A stretch of DNA of 64,000 nt from Paramacrobiotus metropolitanus (Eukaryota; Tardigrada; Eutardigrada; Parachela; Macrobiotidae). The number at the start of each line of letters is the position of its first letter. Position 1 is the stretch's first letter. Positions 1 through 17,396 of the stretch are shown here, in pieces. The notes below the pieces were generated by a model. The model was not told the origin of the DNA. It did no database searches and saw only the letters and a list, made by a program, of their open reading frames with translations. Made by a program: the position numbers and the translations under genes. The stretch spans positions 434,001 through 498,000 of the forward strand of contig NW_026570281.1 of the NCBI RefSeq assembly GCF_019649055.1, in the 5' to 3' direction.

Positions 1-1715
1 CGCAAACAGTGGATTTCATGAAGCTGGTAAGTATTTTGTACTGGGAATACGGAGTAAGAACCGATTAATGCAATTCATTGTTGTGGATTATCCTTTCGCA
101 GTATGATAATATTATATGCCGCCACTACTTCGATCCGCCGAGTATCACACAACAAACTGTGTGTGTCAATGTTTAAGCAAAAAATAATATGAATAATATT
201 GTTGATGATCGCCCACTGTCAGCGCATCCATCGTGTTTACGCTGACGTGGCATTGGCGGCACTCACTTGGCGGAAGTTGTTGTGGACAGGCACAAGACGG
301 TACAATGCCGCATTGAAATGCAGTTGTCGATTGAGCTGTTAATGTTGTTTAGTGGGCGATACGCTGGCGCTGAGTGTCAAAACACCCAAACATTTGTCCT
401 GGCTGGGACTGCTCAAGAACAACACGGAAGACGAAGGTAACTAATCTACAATCAGACAACGACGCCTAGCTGACCACTTGAAGCCGATCGGCAGTTCTCT
501 CTCAAGTGTATCTACTTCACAGTTCATTCCTGTGAACTTGACCTTTAAACAAAGCGTAAATATTAGGTAGCCAGCGCACAGCAGTACACCTGCTAACGAT
601 GCCCAAAAGAAAATATAGCGGTGTAATTAACAAATGCACCGTATAAGTTATAAAAATATTATTATCTTCGTTATAATTTGGATAATGGTGAATACGTTGC
701 AGACAGTGATCTTAACTTCATGTTCGTAACGGCTTTGGAGAAGATCGCCTTCCTGCCCTTCGCGTACGCCATGGACCGGTACCGTTACGACGTCTTCTCC
801 GGCAATATATCTACGGAACAACTCAATTCCGGCTGGTGGAATTACGTGTACGCCTCCTTCGGTGATCTGATCGTTTACGCGAATTCTTTCATTCAGTCAC
901 TTGTTTAATTTGCCACATGCAGGACGAAATACCAAGGTCTTGTGGCGGGAGTAAACCGCTCGGAAGCCGATTTTGACGCCGGTTCCAAGTTCCACATTGC
1001 CGCCGACGTGGAGTACATGCGGTAAGTTACTTAACAACCAACGGCATTTTCCCTTGGTCAACCTGCCAGGGTGTTTTCTTTATGACATTTCTCTGTTGTG
1101 CAGATATTTCATCAGCTTCGTCATCCAGTTCCAGTTTCACAAGGCCCTGTGCCATGCCGCTGGCCACACCGGCCTCCTTTACCAGTGTGATATCAACCAG
1201 TCCAAAGCTGCCGGCAAACTACTCAGGTGAATAATGTACATACTGCTAATAATACAAAAACTGTCCTCTTTTGTATAGGTTCTTTTATTTTTTACACAAT
1301 CGCAGAAAAATACTATGAGTACTAGAATCACACTTTCTATTTATCCTGAAATTCTTTTTCATTGTCGACACCATGGCGCTAGCAAAACGTTTCCTTTGCA
1401 CGAATGCTTTTTAAATTGTCTTTACATAATAAACTAAACTGGCCTTCGTTTAAATTAAGCTTACTTTTTAACTGAATAAAATAAAATAGCCTTGTTTATC
1501 GTAGCGAATTATACGAGTACTGTAACATATCGGTGTGTTTGTCGTGTAGTGAGATGTTGTCGCTGGGCTCGTCGGAACCGTGGCCGGTGGCCATGCAGCG
1601 CATCACCGGCTCACCACAGATGGATGCTGGCGCCCTGCTAGAGTTTTTCTCGCCCCTCCTCAAGTTCCTTCAAGAGGCCAACGCCAAGAACAAGGAAAAG
1701 ATCGGCTGGGATTAG
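1..1715 (+). CDS. ACE: Angiotensin-converting-enzyme-like peptidase (M2 family), 3' part
   Basis: This is the C-terminal part of a zinc dipeptidyl carboxypeptidase that trims peptide hormones outside the cell. The 5' part lies beyond the left edge. Exons are <1-26, 353-436, 703-847, 923-1021, 1104-1226 and 1550-1715, and all junction phases agree. The first exon encodes ANSGFHEA, which carries the third zinc-ligand glutamate. The HEMGH motif must be off-window. The exons at 923 and 1104 encode [16 protein letters not shown], which keeps the Lys, His, two Tyr and Arg of the family's substrate and chloride site, followed by [15 protein letters not shown]. The protein stops at KIGWD with no transmembrane anchor, so it is probably secreted, like the insect single-domain enzymes. 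An AATAAA lies at 1889-1894. It converges with TRAPPC9, 242 bases away. Confident at family level. Confidence 0.95.
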
Positions 1716-1957
1716 TCCGGCTATTCATTCTCTTTTTCCTCTCACAATGTCACAAACCAAATCATTTTTTGTTCACGTACTTAATCGCGATCACAAACCG
1801 AATATTTATCTAATCAAACAATGAATGTTAAGGCTGCTTTGTGACGAGCAGCGCTGGGCAAGATGCGCAAATCAAAGATTAAATTACAAATAAAAGAAAT
1901 GAGCAGAAGAAACATCGTGTTGTCACTGTCAGTCAACGTCCAGTCTAGTTAATCACG

Positions 1958-4900
1958 TCAGTTAGGCTGCGGGCCGACTTGCAGCAAACAATAGGTGCCG
2001 GCCTTGAAGCGGCGTTGCGCGTACACGAAGAAGACGTCGCAATGAAAGACACCCGGGACCAGCATCACCATCTCCCGCGCAACCACCACCCGCTCCTGCC
2101 CCGCCAATTTCACCGGCCACACGCCCGCTCCAGCCAATAACGCCACACTCCCCACTGCAACCAAACAATCAAACACTGACATCTCAAAACTCATGGTATT
2201 TCAAATTTCGTTACTTTGTGCTGTGAAGTATCTAGAAAGGTAAAACAGATGCATTCTGTAAAGTACGTTTTGTCGATTTCAAATTTTGTTTTACAATATT
2301 CAGTAGGAAAATGTCACCATTAGATTGGGAAAGGTGTGTAAATACTGTAAATAAACAAGCGCCGGCAGCACGGCAATGAGACTTAAAAGACGCGCGTGCA
2401 TCACTGTCATGTATAACGATAACATTTCGTTAATCTATACTTGGTGTCCTGTACAGACTGTACGAGCAGCCTACTTTCGAGCATCATCGCTGCTTCGAGA
2501 ACCATCTTACATTACACCCAATCAGCATCACCTTATACCCGTTAAGCGAGTATCTGAGTACCGACGACATTCTGTCGAACTGACCTCCGCCTTCGGGATT
2601 GGGCATCTCCTGTTCTTCGCGAATCTCCAAGCCGGCCGCCAAACCCTCGATGGCGCTGCCGAAGCGGTTGGTCAAATGGAGTTCCAGGACGAACACCTCC
2701 CCTACCGCCACCTGCAGCCCCTGACTGCGCGGCTGGACAATCTCCTCTCCGTGTAGGCAGTATGTGATCGACACCGGCGGCAGACTCATCGTCTCCACCT
2801 TCTCCAGACTCCAGTCCAATTCCCCAATCCAACAGTCACCCCGCACACCTTCCCGTTCCACAAACTTCCACGATAACGCCACGTTATCGGCTAAATATTT
2901 CTGGCACAACTGCGAGGCGTCTTTCTGTCCAATGTCCACCAGCGGAATCTTGCTAGCCAAAGCAGGGATGCGTGCCTGCCACCACGCGAGAACGGCGTTG
3001 AAAAGAGTACACACTACTGTAAAGTACCAAATAAATTTCGATCATCTCACCTGATCCCTGCCGACAATGAGCATTTTCTTATTGGGCGGATAAATAATTT
3101 CCAGCTCCTCGTCAGTGAGGTTGTGAAAGTCCAGCACAAGGAAGAACTGCTCGGGTTCGTCGGCGGCCAGCGTCGTCCACTGGCTAATACTCACAGATGC
3201 GATCACATCTACGAAGAAGGCGATGGCCAGGGCGCGGTAGTAGTCCTCCGTCGCACCAGCGCCACCGCTATACTCCAGCTTAACGAAGAAGGGGATGCTA
3301 CCGGTCCCCGCGGTGGTGCTACTATCCCCCACGAAACTCAACGCCGCCCAAATGTGCAACGAGAACTCCGCGCTGGCGTCCGGCGCCAAGGGCAGCAGGG
3401 CGGCAATCTCTGCTTCGTCGAAAGACACGCACCGCTCTAGCACCACGTCACTGATCCGCTCCAGCGGAATCAGATCCACCACCAACCGCTCCACCGGGAC
3501 CTTACCCACATTCCGCACTTTTATCTTGCAGGTTGACCTATCCCAAAAACAACCGTTTATCAAAGCAGTATTTCTTTGGCTCGCGATCTGAATAATAAAG
3601 CGAATGACAATGCAGCAGTAATCACGATTCTTTACTTGAATGGAAAAAATGGTAATTCATGTGGACCATTCGACGAGGCAACGGGAACAAAAACACAATA
3701 AAAATACAGGTCCATAATTTAAAAAGTTTAATTAATTAAAACAAATCCTAAACAAACAAATTACTCCTCGTTAAAAAAAACCGAGCATTGATCATGTCGT
3801 TTTCGGAGCACTTACCGTTGACCGTTGTAGAGCAAGGCGCTGGCCGTCGCCACCACGGGTTCTTCTTTCACATCGACGAAGCTATCGTAGGGCGGAAAGG
3901 ACGTCTCTACCACAATCTGTGGCAATGCCGGTGCCACCCGCACGAACTTGGGTGGTTTGTTTTTGTGGAACTGCGACAGGTCACTGATGGAGCAGCTGGT
4001 GCGCATGCCAAAGAGACTAAAGGAGTAGCCCAAGATGCTGAGCACACCCGGCTCCCGCGGGATGCCGGCAATGACCACCGGGAAAGGGCGTAGCGACATG
4101 GACGGCAGGATCAACGATGCCGCTGTGGATTGGTAGCCGGCGTTTTCCGAGAGGATTTGCAAATCTTGTATGCGCAGCTCTTTCGGCAGACGGTTGGTGA
4201 GCTGCAGCGAAATCGTGCCAGGCTACAAAACATTAGTAACATCGTACAATCGTAGAACCAAGCACCCAAACAAATGCAGACCACATAATATATCCTCACC
4301 TCATCGACAACCCACAGAAAGCCCGCATCCTCCGAACTAACGGTACTGTTCCTCGATGATGCCCTGGGCGCCCGGTAAATCCAGTCCACCGGCAGACCAC
4401 TCATAGAGCGCTCATATTTGGTACGCTGCATTGGCTGCAGATGCCGCGGCAGCGGATTAATCACAAACTCCTGTACGAAGGGCAGCTTTGTCAAACTCGC
4501 CACGCCAAGCATCATCCCGGCCTCTCCCAGCGGCACATCGCCAACCGGCGGCCCGAAATGCTCGATAACTTCCATCAAATTCTTCAGTATCTCGTCTTTC
4601 TCCCCCACCGACAATACATCACAAAAATTCTCCAGGATGACCAACAAGATACGTTTATACACTTCCGGCTGCGAACGGCACGTAATGGCCAGCTTCTGAA
4701 AGACTTGCGCTTGCAGTTCGGGCCAGCCGAACCCTGTCACCGGCCGCGTTGAGAAGGTCAGATTGTAGGCGGATAAGGATTTGACGCTTAAGTGGAACGC
4801 CTGCCAGATACCATTGCCAGAAGAGCCCAGGTAACGGTCGGCCGCCAATAAACGGAAGAGCGACGCCTGCCGCTGAAAGCCCAACTGCTCGTACAAATCA

Positions 4901-6943
4901 CCGACGGTCATGAAACGCTCAATCCGCTCCACCGATTCGTTGACTCCGGCTTCCAGTTTGACAAAGATGGCCTGTCGCAGACCCTTGTGGGCCTTGATCT
5001 TTTCGCCCAGAAAGGTAAAGAGACGGGCCAACTTCAGGCTGACCTCCATTTCGTAGGTGCCCATTTCACCGACAGCGTAACTGTGCGCTGCAGCTTTCAG
5101 TTTGTCATAGATGCCCTCGGCGTTCAGGCACAATTTACGATCCTTTGGCAAGTCAGCCAGGTTAAAGTTGAAGGCGTTGACGAGGTAGCCGTTGAGACTA
5201 GCCGCGCGCGTCCTGGTCAGGACGATGCGCGTATCCGACCGGTCGAGAGCGGCCACGCGCAGGGCCAGCGTCGGGTCGGAGGAAGGCAGTACGTACCAGG
5301 AGGCGGCGGCCCAGCCCTCCAGGGCGGCCGCCAGGTGCACGGTCTCTTTGGCGGACTGCAGCATTTCCACGGCTTGGGCAAAGTTCTGCAGGGCGTGGTA
5401 GGGAAGGCCAGCCAACAGTAGCCACTCAGCGAAACATTTTCGCTTCCAGCCCAATTGGCGCTTCTTTTGCGAACTGCCGAGATCAAGTCTGCACAAAAAA
5501 CCACAACGTTTCAGCCGCTGTCACAAGGAAAAAATTAATGAGAACCCATTCCGTAAACTGCCATGAAGTGCCTTCTCATGCGGCCTTTTTTCTCACGCCA
5601 AAAACAAACCGTAAGGTAAAGTCCGTCGGAAACCCACTTACCGAAAAGTGTCCTTCTTGGGCGTGTCCAGCTTGTCCAACGAGGGATTAGAGCCGCGCCA
5701 GTCCTTGTCGACTTTGTCTGGAGCTGATGTCGGCCGGCGCGCCTCAATGCCGGAGAAAAGCAGCAGCAGGAACTCTTCCATGACGCTCTCCACGGCGCTC
5801 TGGGCCTTGCCGTCCAGAGGCAGCTCAATGTACGTTTTGTTCTGTTTCCCCCCGGGATTTAGCGGGAATCCCGCCATGTTGTTGGCCGAAAAGCTCTTTT
5901 GCACCGGCCGCAGCGAATCGGACAAACCGCCATTCAAGATACCGTTGCCCTCGGGCGACAAACGGCCTTTGGGGTTTTTAGACAGACACGCTCCGTCCAC
6001 AGCTGTGCTACCTAGGTACATGACACATCGCAGAAACGTAAACAAACCTTTCCAAACTGTCTTATGCAATAAATTATTATAATCGATCACATTTCAACGA
6101 GCCTTACAACATTTTTCCGCATTTTCAATTTCTGTTCAAAAAATAAATTCTAAAATCCTAATGACTCCGAAACGTTACACTAACCATAGACCCCTAACTA
6201 TTTACCAAACATCAGACATCTTATGGTCAGCAATAAAAAGTGTTGGCAACATCACTGCATATTTCTAATCAATTTCAGAAAATCGACGAATAATTAAAAA
6301 TAATCTGCAGTTTTAAGTTGTTGAAAAATTTAATTTATTTAATTTAAGCATAACATTACTGCCACAATGCGTGATCTGAAGAGTATAGGATGCGCAGAAT
6401 ATGGATAAATTAGGAATGTAGGGAGGGAAGTGCAGATTACTGTGTGGTGAAAACTACACATCAACATGCACGTAATTCTAGCTGTAGAAAAGCAAGCTCA
6501 CCGTTTTCTCCGCGCACAGGGCTACTCTTGGCCAGCGTTTTGAAGACGAAACATCGGTACTCAACCACCTTGTCGCCGTAGTGCGCCAGGAAGGCGTTGC
6601 ATTGGTTGAGGAGATCGCGCTTTTCGGTCTCGGGGTCGGGCGCTGTCCCATCGGCGACGGCCAGACAGACCAGGCCGAACACCTGTCGGTGAATCTGGAA
6701 ATCACTGCGATCTGGCTTAACGGGCGAGTGACGCACGTGGTAGCGGAAGTGCACGTCGCGGGGCGTATTCTCCAGGGAGAGATGGCGGAAGCGGGTGACG
6801 GACTGAACCAAGGCCTTGACGGCTTCCGAGGGGGGCGGCGCTGGCGACGCACTGTGCGAGGGAAACGGTGACTGCAGCAGCTGCACCGCCACCAGAATGC
6901 CGTGGTTGTCCTCAATCGAACACTTGAAGTCGGGATAGGCCAT
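1958..6943 (-). CDS. TRAPPC9: Trafficking protein particle complex subunit 9 (NIBP / Brunelleschi)
   Basis: TRAPPC9 is a TRAPPII-specific subunit that tethers vesicles at the Golgi and helps activate Rab11/Rab1-type GTPases. Exons from the 5' end are 6502-6943, 5642-6011, 4300-5488, 3816-4222, 3051-3537, 2516-2975 and 1958-2154, giving 1183 residues against about 1150 in vertebrates. The N-terminus MAYPDFKCSIEDNHG aligns with the family start. Other clear family blocks are the helical region around AALEGWAAASW, the TKLPFVQEFVINPLP segment and the LEYSGGAGATEDYYRALA segment near residue 900. The start is the first ATG in the frame; earlier in-frame triplets are not ATG. The least certain junction is the last one, a gtaatg donor at 2515. 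The gene is head-to-head with TGS1. Confidence 0.93.
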
Positions 6944-7626
6944 GCTGTTCTGCGCCCCCAAACGCCAGCCAGGGCCAGTCTCCTGCGCAGAACGAGGCTG
7001 AACAGCGCTGAGAAATCCGCAGTTTCAGGTGCCCATTACATACGCTGGTATCAGTACTCGTCTTAATAACAGAACACTGAGAACAGGATAAAAAGCACTG
7101 GGATTTTCCTAAAATAATATACAGATTAATGCACCATTCTATTCAATGCTGATATTATATTAACAGCTTTATCACTCGAACGAAAACATTCTCCTTGGGT
7201 CTGATTTTGGCATGAAAAGACTTCGAGAGAAAAATCCAGAATCCATACAAAATTGTATTGTACCGTGCCAAAAGAGCGAAAAGACACATGACAAGCTGCA
7301 CAAGCAGATAAGCATCGGAGCCATCATTTCTGCTGCACTTACCGTAAGGCTAACCGCTGTCTCCAGGGCGGTGGAAGCCGGAAAAGTGTGCTTAAAAATT
7401 AGAGTGTGCGTGTGTGCCTTTGCGGTTGAAGTCAAAGAGATTCAAACGGAAAGGCATGAAATAGAAGAGGGGAAAATGAATGAGCTGTTTGTTCATTCGA
7501 TATTCATCTGATTTGTCATTTGTACCATAAACTTCTTTTTGAATTTGTTGAGGTCACCTCTCCAAATCTGAATTTAGTATAGACGTCTGGTTTTCTGCTT
7601 GTTTGTATTGCTGTGACATATAAGAT
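6944..7626. promoter_or_regulatory. Probable shared promoter between TRAPPC9 and TGS1
   Basis: The start codons of TRAPPC9 (minus) and TGS1 (plus) are 683 bases apart and divergent, so both 5' UTRs and promoters must lie here. I see no clear TATA box. ORFs of up to 99 codons around 7170-7510 overlap on both strands, match nothing I know and have no exon-like GC content. The TRAPPC9-proximal end is GC-rich and the middle is AT-rich. Confidence 0.5.
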
Positions 7627-12482
<4,856 letters not shown>

Positions 12483-13139
12483 GGATTTCAGTGAACTGCG
12501 CGACAGAAAAGACGTTGAAGACAGAGTAGTATTTTTTATGCTAACTTTTTATTTGTCGCTGTGTTTTTAATTGTGGTAATGTTTGCGCGATGAAAAGTAG
12601 ACAAAAAAATCAACATGCAAAGCCGCTTCATGAAAATTTGCATGGTTGCATTGTAAGAAACTTCTGCTTCGTTGGTCACAATCGCAAGAGGGAAGAACAT
12701 GTTACGAGTACATGTAGTGCGTTCTTTTTCATAACTTGTGTAAAACATAATACTAATGATATGCCCAGTATTATTACCTCTGTCGCGCTTTTCTCACTGT
12801 GATAGGTTATGAGAGTTTTGAAATTTGGCTTCAGTTAGTCAAGCGAAAATAGATCCTTAACGTACGAGTACTTAGTAGTTGGTGTGACTGGTCTGCTCTG
12901 TGACTCTGCCAACACTGTAATGTGACAAGTCTCGCATAAGCATTACCAACCCCGGAAGTGAGCTATATGGAGCAGCTGCTTTTTTCCAATTTATCGACAA
13001 ACAAACACCTTTTGACTGTCCTGTTGTGATTTACACAGCAAGAGTTAGTTATAGTAAGTCTAAGATTTATCTGAAAAAGGGTCCAGGCAATCAAAATGAG
13101 CAAAAGAAAAATTACTTAGCTATTATGGCTAATGAACAA
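12483..13139. other. Convergent intergenic spacer TGS1 / GAS8
   Basis: This AT-rich spacer holds the 3' UTRs of two convergent genes. Small overlapping ORFs around 12540-12800 are of low quality on both strands. I see no RNA gene, repeat or obvious AATAAA. Confidence 0.5.
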
Positions 13140-15528
13140 TCAGAAAATAGCGTTTTTTATACGAACGTGTCGCGCTGGCGTGAGGGCGTGCTTCACTTGG
13201 CGCAGTCGGTTGATCTCAGCGGCTTTTCCCGCCAGCAGGGTCACTGTTGCCGGCTGGATGGGGCGCCGGTCGAGACTGGCGTCCAGCGGCAAATGGAATT
13301 CCTCCACAAGGTAACGGATCGTCTGCAGGGAATCGTTGTACACCTACGTCAGCACGACTTCCGTTAATTACCAACTATGTGCAGCAGTGCAATGTCCTTG
13401 ATAAGCAAATTAGCTCAGCATTTAAGTACAACATACCGAACAAGTTAGGTAATCAGTTGTAACATTCTTGGTAAGCCTACATGTAGACGCTAACCTTGGC
13501 CATTTTCTGTATGGACTGATGCAGATCGTTACGTATGGCCGTGTTTTCTAAACACTTCTTCTCGAAGATCTCCACTTGATCAAGGAACTGTTGCGCGTCG
13601 AGATTTTTTGCAAGGATCTGTTGTCGTATCTCCTCTTTCACTTTCTGCACGCGCTCTTTCAGCGCCACCGTGTTGTCGCGGATGTCGTTTGCCTGGGCCC
13701 CAATAATCCCTTTGGCTTCGCTCGAAGCCGGAACGAAACCAGCTTGCCACTGCTTCGTCTCCTCCTGTAACTACACCACACAAACCGTCGTCAACCGGCG
13801 AGGCGGCGACTACACTCGTGACCTTTGCGTGAACTGACCTTAGTCAGCTGCTCCTGCAAGCCGGTAATCTCTGTTTTTAGCGTGCGCCGGTCGGCCTGCA
13901 GTCGCTGCAACTCCCGCTGCGTCCGCTGGGCGGCTGCCTCGTCCTTCCTGAGGTTGGCCAGCTGCTGGCGTAGCGTGGTCAGTTGCGCCTGTTTGGCCTG
14001 CATGGGAAGCCGGCAGCGCCGGTTCTGGGCGCGGATATCCTGCAGTCGTGCCGCCAACTGCCGGACATGCTGTCTGACGGTGGTAGCGCGGGTGCTCAGC
14101 TGGCTGATAATCTGCAGATTGTGCTGCGTCAGCTCTTGAAAGTAGCGTTTCACCTGGGTGAAGTTGCGCTCATAATTGGCCTGCAGGTGGTGGATGTGCT
14201 CCCCGCGCTGCTGCTCGGCACGCCGCGCCACCATCTGCCCGTCCAGCGCCGCTTCCTCCGCCGCCCACGTCCACTCTCCAGCCATCCACTCCTCACGCGA
14301 TGCCAGCGCTTCCCGCAGGTTGTCCGCAAAATCCTTCGCGTCTAGCGCCATTTTCTGTTAAACACCGGCTTTACCATTACTGTGCGTATTATTTCCGCTG
14401 AACGATGTATATGCTGGCCCTACTGGGGCACTGACCGTGGCGTTTTCCTTGGCATTCTGCAAAAATGCCTGCTCCTCGTCGACCGCCTTCCGTTGCACAT
14501 ACATGGCTTCCCGGGCGATCTCCGCGCGTTCGCTGACGCGCTGCTTTAACGCTTCCCGTGCCAGCGCTTCCTGGTGACCATTCTCTGACTCCGCTTCCTT
14601 GCTCGCTTCGTATTTCAAATGGTTTGCTCGTTGCCGATAAATCTGCACTTACAAACGGATTATGTTACGGCAGATTAATCTCCAAAGTCTGCTGGTAAAA
14701 TGCAGTCCAAATATATACAGAGTACCGGTAAGTACACATAAATAGCAATGATGATAACAATGAAAATAATTTTGAAATGCTTTACGCTTTAGCAATTATT
14801 TAAATTAATTGCGCTGTACTAAGAGATCTCAGTTATGAAAATGCTGAATCATTGTTAAAATCATAATCAAATAACTTACTAGCACATTTACTAAAGAAAG
14901 ATATTTCAGTTGACTAGACATGAGAGTGCATTTAAACTGTCAGGAGATATTTGCTCAGTTAGTAAATTAATAATCTGAACTTTGGCACAAAATGGATGCA
15001 GATATTGAGGTAAATATATTTTAAAATGCGTACATATATGAAACATCGCATAAGACATCATTTTTGAGATTTTCTAGCTAGTTACTAATTTTTTGCGAGT
15101 GGTTAATACTCTGATCCGTTTATGTTTCATGTTCACCTTGAGCTCGGTGTGCTGTTTATCCTTAACGTCTTGAATGTCTTTCTTCCTAAGGAGCAATTGG
15201 GCCTCCTGCTGCTGCAGCTGTTGACGCGCGGTTTCCAGTTGGCGGAAGAAAAGGTCACGTTCCTCCTCCACTGCACTGCGTTCTTTCTTTAGCTGCACCA
15301 GTTCCTGCACTTGCCGTATGGCGAACTTCATCAGCTGCAATAAAAGTCGGCATTAGTTGCACACCCTGACATTTTGCTTGACCACTAGCCGATTGGCACT
15401 GGCGAAGGATAGTCGGCATATGGATAATAGCCTTTACCCACTCCTTCTTGGTCCAGGGCGCTGATGTTAACGCCGTCAACCATCACCGCATCCGGCTGTA
15501 ATTGCTTTTTCTCTGTTTTTCCTGGCAT
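13140..15528 (-). CDS. GAS8: Dynein regulatory complex subunit 4 (GAS8)
   Basis: DRC4 is a coiled-coil subunit of the nexin-dynein regulatory complex that links outer doublets in motile cilia and flagella. Exons from the 5' end are 15442-15528, 15110-15334, 14436-14642, 13839-14354, 13495-13770 and 13140-13343, all in phase 0, giving 504 residues (human 478). The ERDLFFRQLETAR block in exon 2 and IHHLQANYERNFTQVKRYF in exon 4 match the family closely. The C-terminus LVEEFHLPLDASLDRRP matches the conserved end. The protein is predicted coiled coil over most of its length. Exon 1 uses a gtgggt donor, the only one that keeps phase. In this lineage the protein most likely works in sperm flagella. 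Confidence 0.92.
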
Positions 15529-15840
15529 TTCCACAGAAAATATTCCGATATTAAAAAACCGACAGAACGTTAAAAATAATGTGCAATAATCAATAATGAC
15601 AGGTCAACTGAGTTTTAATAGCCGGCATTTTAAGAAGAGTATTAGTTCTTAATGTACACACATGATATGTACAAAGTACTTGACGACTTTCCTCAGCAAC
15701 ACGTAATAAAGGATAGCACGGCAAGTGACCTTTAACCACTACTACGCATGTGATCTTGCCGCTGTGCTAGTGCATGCATGAAAAAGCATTATATTACGAC
15801 ATCGAATAACTTTAAAGGAATTTTGCTGATGTAAACGTTT
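15529..15840. other. Spacer upstream of GAS8
   Basis: This holds the GAS8 promoter and the 3' end of the next minus-strand gene. It is AT-rich, and I see no distinct motif or RNA. Confidence 0.4.
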
Positions 15841-16798
15841 TTACGAGGCGGTCTGCGCTCGTCCGAAGAGGCCCTGCAGAATATCCCAGCGCCGCAATGT
15901 GGCGAGTGGCAGCGCCTCGCCGTGCAGCCTAGTGTGTGAACCGGCGTTGGAGCTGATCTCCCGGCTCTGACTGGGCGTGGCGCCTTCATCCGGGGGTGTC
16001 ACATCGACCATTTCCATGGCCGTCTCCCGTGGGCTGGGCGGCGGCCGGTAGAGTTGATCGTAGCTAGGTGGTGGCCCTTCTTCCGTGGCTGTGACCCGCT
16101 CACCGTGCGGGGATGCGTATTCCAGGAGGAGGTGTAGGTCAAATCCGTTGGGCGCGGCAGGTGTGCTACAGAGCCGGTACAGCACCAAGCTGATGTGAAT
16201 TAGGCAAAAAAAGGCCTCCAAGGCGCCCAGCAGCGCCAGCAGGGCGTGTTGCCATTCGGTCATCAGATGCAGCGACGAGTATACGGCATTTAGGAAGGAT
16301 AAGGCACTGCCGGCGCACAGAGCCACGCCGCAAACCGCCACGTAGGCCACTAACCAACTACGCATGCCGCGCGGGCTCAGGACGGCTCCTGCAGCGTAAC
16401 TGCCTACCAGGCAGGTCGCTAGGAAGAGCAGCCCCGCCCAGGTGCCCACGCCCAGGCGCCCGTACCACACGAACTCCGAGTGCCGACTGCAGAGCTGCAG
16501 GAGGATGCTGTAAAAGTCACCGCAATTTATGAGCTATGCAGGGAATGTAAGCTACTTGTCTGAAGACATTTGTGTTGTAAGGAAAGGCGTGTGATTAGTT
16601 GTGCCGGCATTTTCCATGACTACCGCACCATAGTAGGCCGACGAGAGCGTGCAGGCCGACGTGGCTGCGCAGGCTGTCGCGGAAGCCGAAGTGGAGGGGA
16701 TCCAGCCAGTGTTCCTGGTGTTGACACGGACCGGGTGCCACGTGCAGTAGCAGCTGGCCATCCGGGGTGGGTATTACGAAGTCGTTGGTCCGCGGCAT
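15841..16798 (-). CDS. Four-helix membrane protein with a PPxY motif, unrecognised family
   Basis: Exons are 16629-16798 and 15841-16507, joined at a gtgcgg donor; the sum gives 278 residues with an intact frame. Hydrophobic helices lie at about residues 46-63 (spanning the splice junction), 79-100, 107-130 and 145-167. The cytoplasmic-like tail is Pro- and Ser-rich and contains PPPSYDQL at 202-209. This is a classic ligand of WW domains such as those of Nedd4-type ubiquitin ligases, and YDQL also resembles a tyrosine sorting signal. The layout recalls small tetraspan families, but I cannot name one. The splice model rests on phase and on completing the first helix. Confidence 0.7.
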
Positions 16799-17396
16799 TC
16801 ACGCATCCTGCACATGATCCAAGTCGCGTCGCCGATGCATTTCAAGTTGAAAATACCTCCATCCAATAATAATATTACTTAATTTTATATTGTATTTTTG
16901 TGCGGCTTTCCAGCACAAAATGCTTAATAAGTCACATTTTTTGTTTAACCTTTAAGAACCGTTATGTCATCGTTATTAAAAGAAATGTGCCGGCACCGTG
17001 CTGGTGAAAGGGTACCGGTTAGTTTTAAATCTAAGCACTTGCCCTTGTAAATCTGTCTAACAATTAACATTGTTTCCATGATGACAAGATTCCGAAAGAC
17101 GCCGACGCTATTTACGTAATCCCCCAAAGATCCCCGGCTGTGCAAACCTTTCTTTATTGCTCACTTAATGCGTTGTGATTGCATTTGCAAACTGTCCGCA
17201 CTTATCAACTGACCACTTGCTATTTCCATATTTTATTCAAAACCGCTGCATGAAGGGAAATGCCGGCACTGTCGCCTTTTTGCACAGGAGCGTTACAAAA
17301 ACCATATAACAAAGCGTATAAAACCAATAAAATATATGCCTTCTAAAAACTGCGTGTGCAAAAATAGAGGAGGGATGAGATTGTTTATTGCAGTAA
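16799..17396. other. Intergenic spacer
   Basis: This is an AT-rich spacer between two minus-strand genes. A reversed AATAAA (TTTATT on the plus strand, 17232-17237) fits the 3' end of the chitin-binding gene. Nothing else is recognisable. Confidence 0.5.

Noticed and set aside
205..250. Box C/D snoRNA in the first ACE intron (TTGATGATC and CTGA)
   Set aside because: The C-like and D-like boxes are only about 35 bases apart and no terminal stem brackets them.
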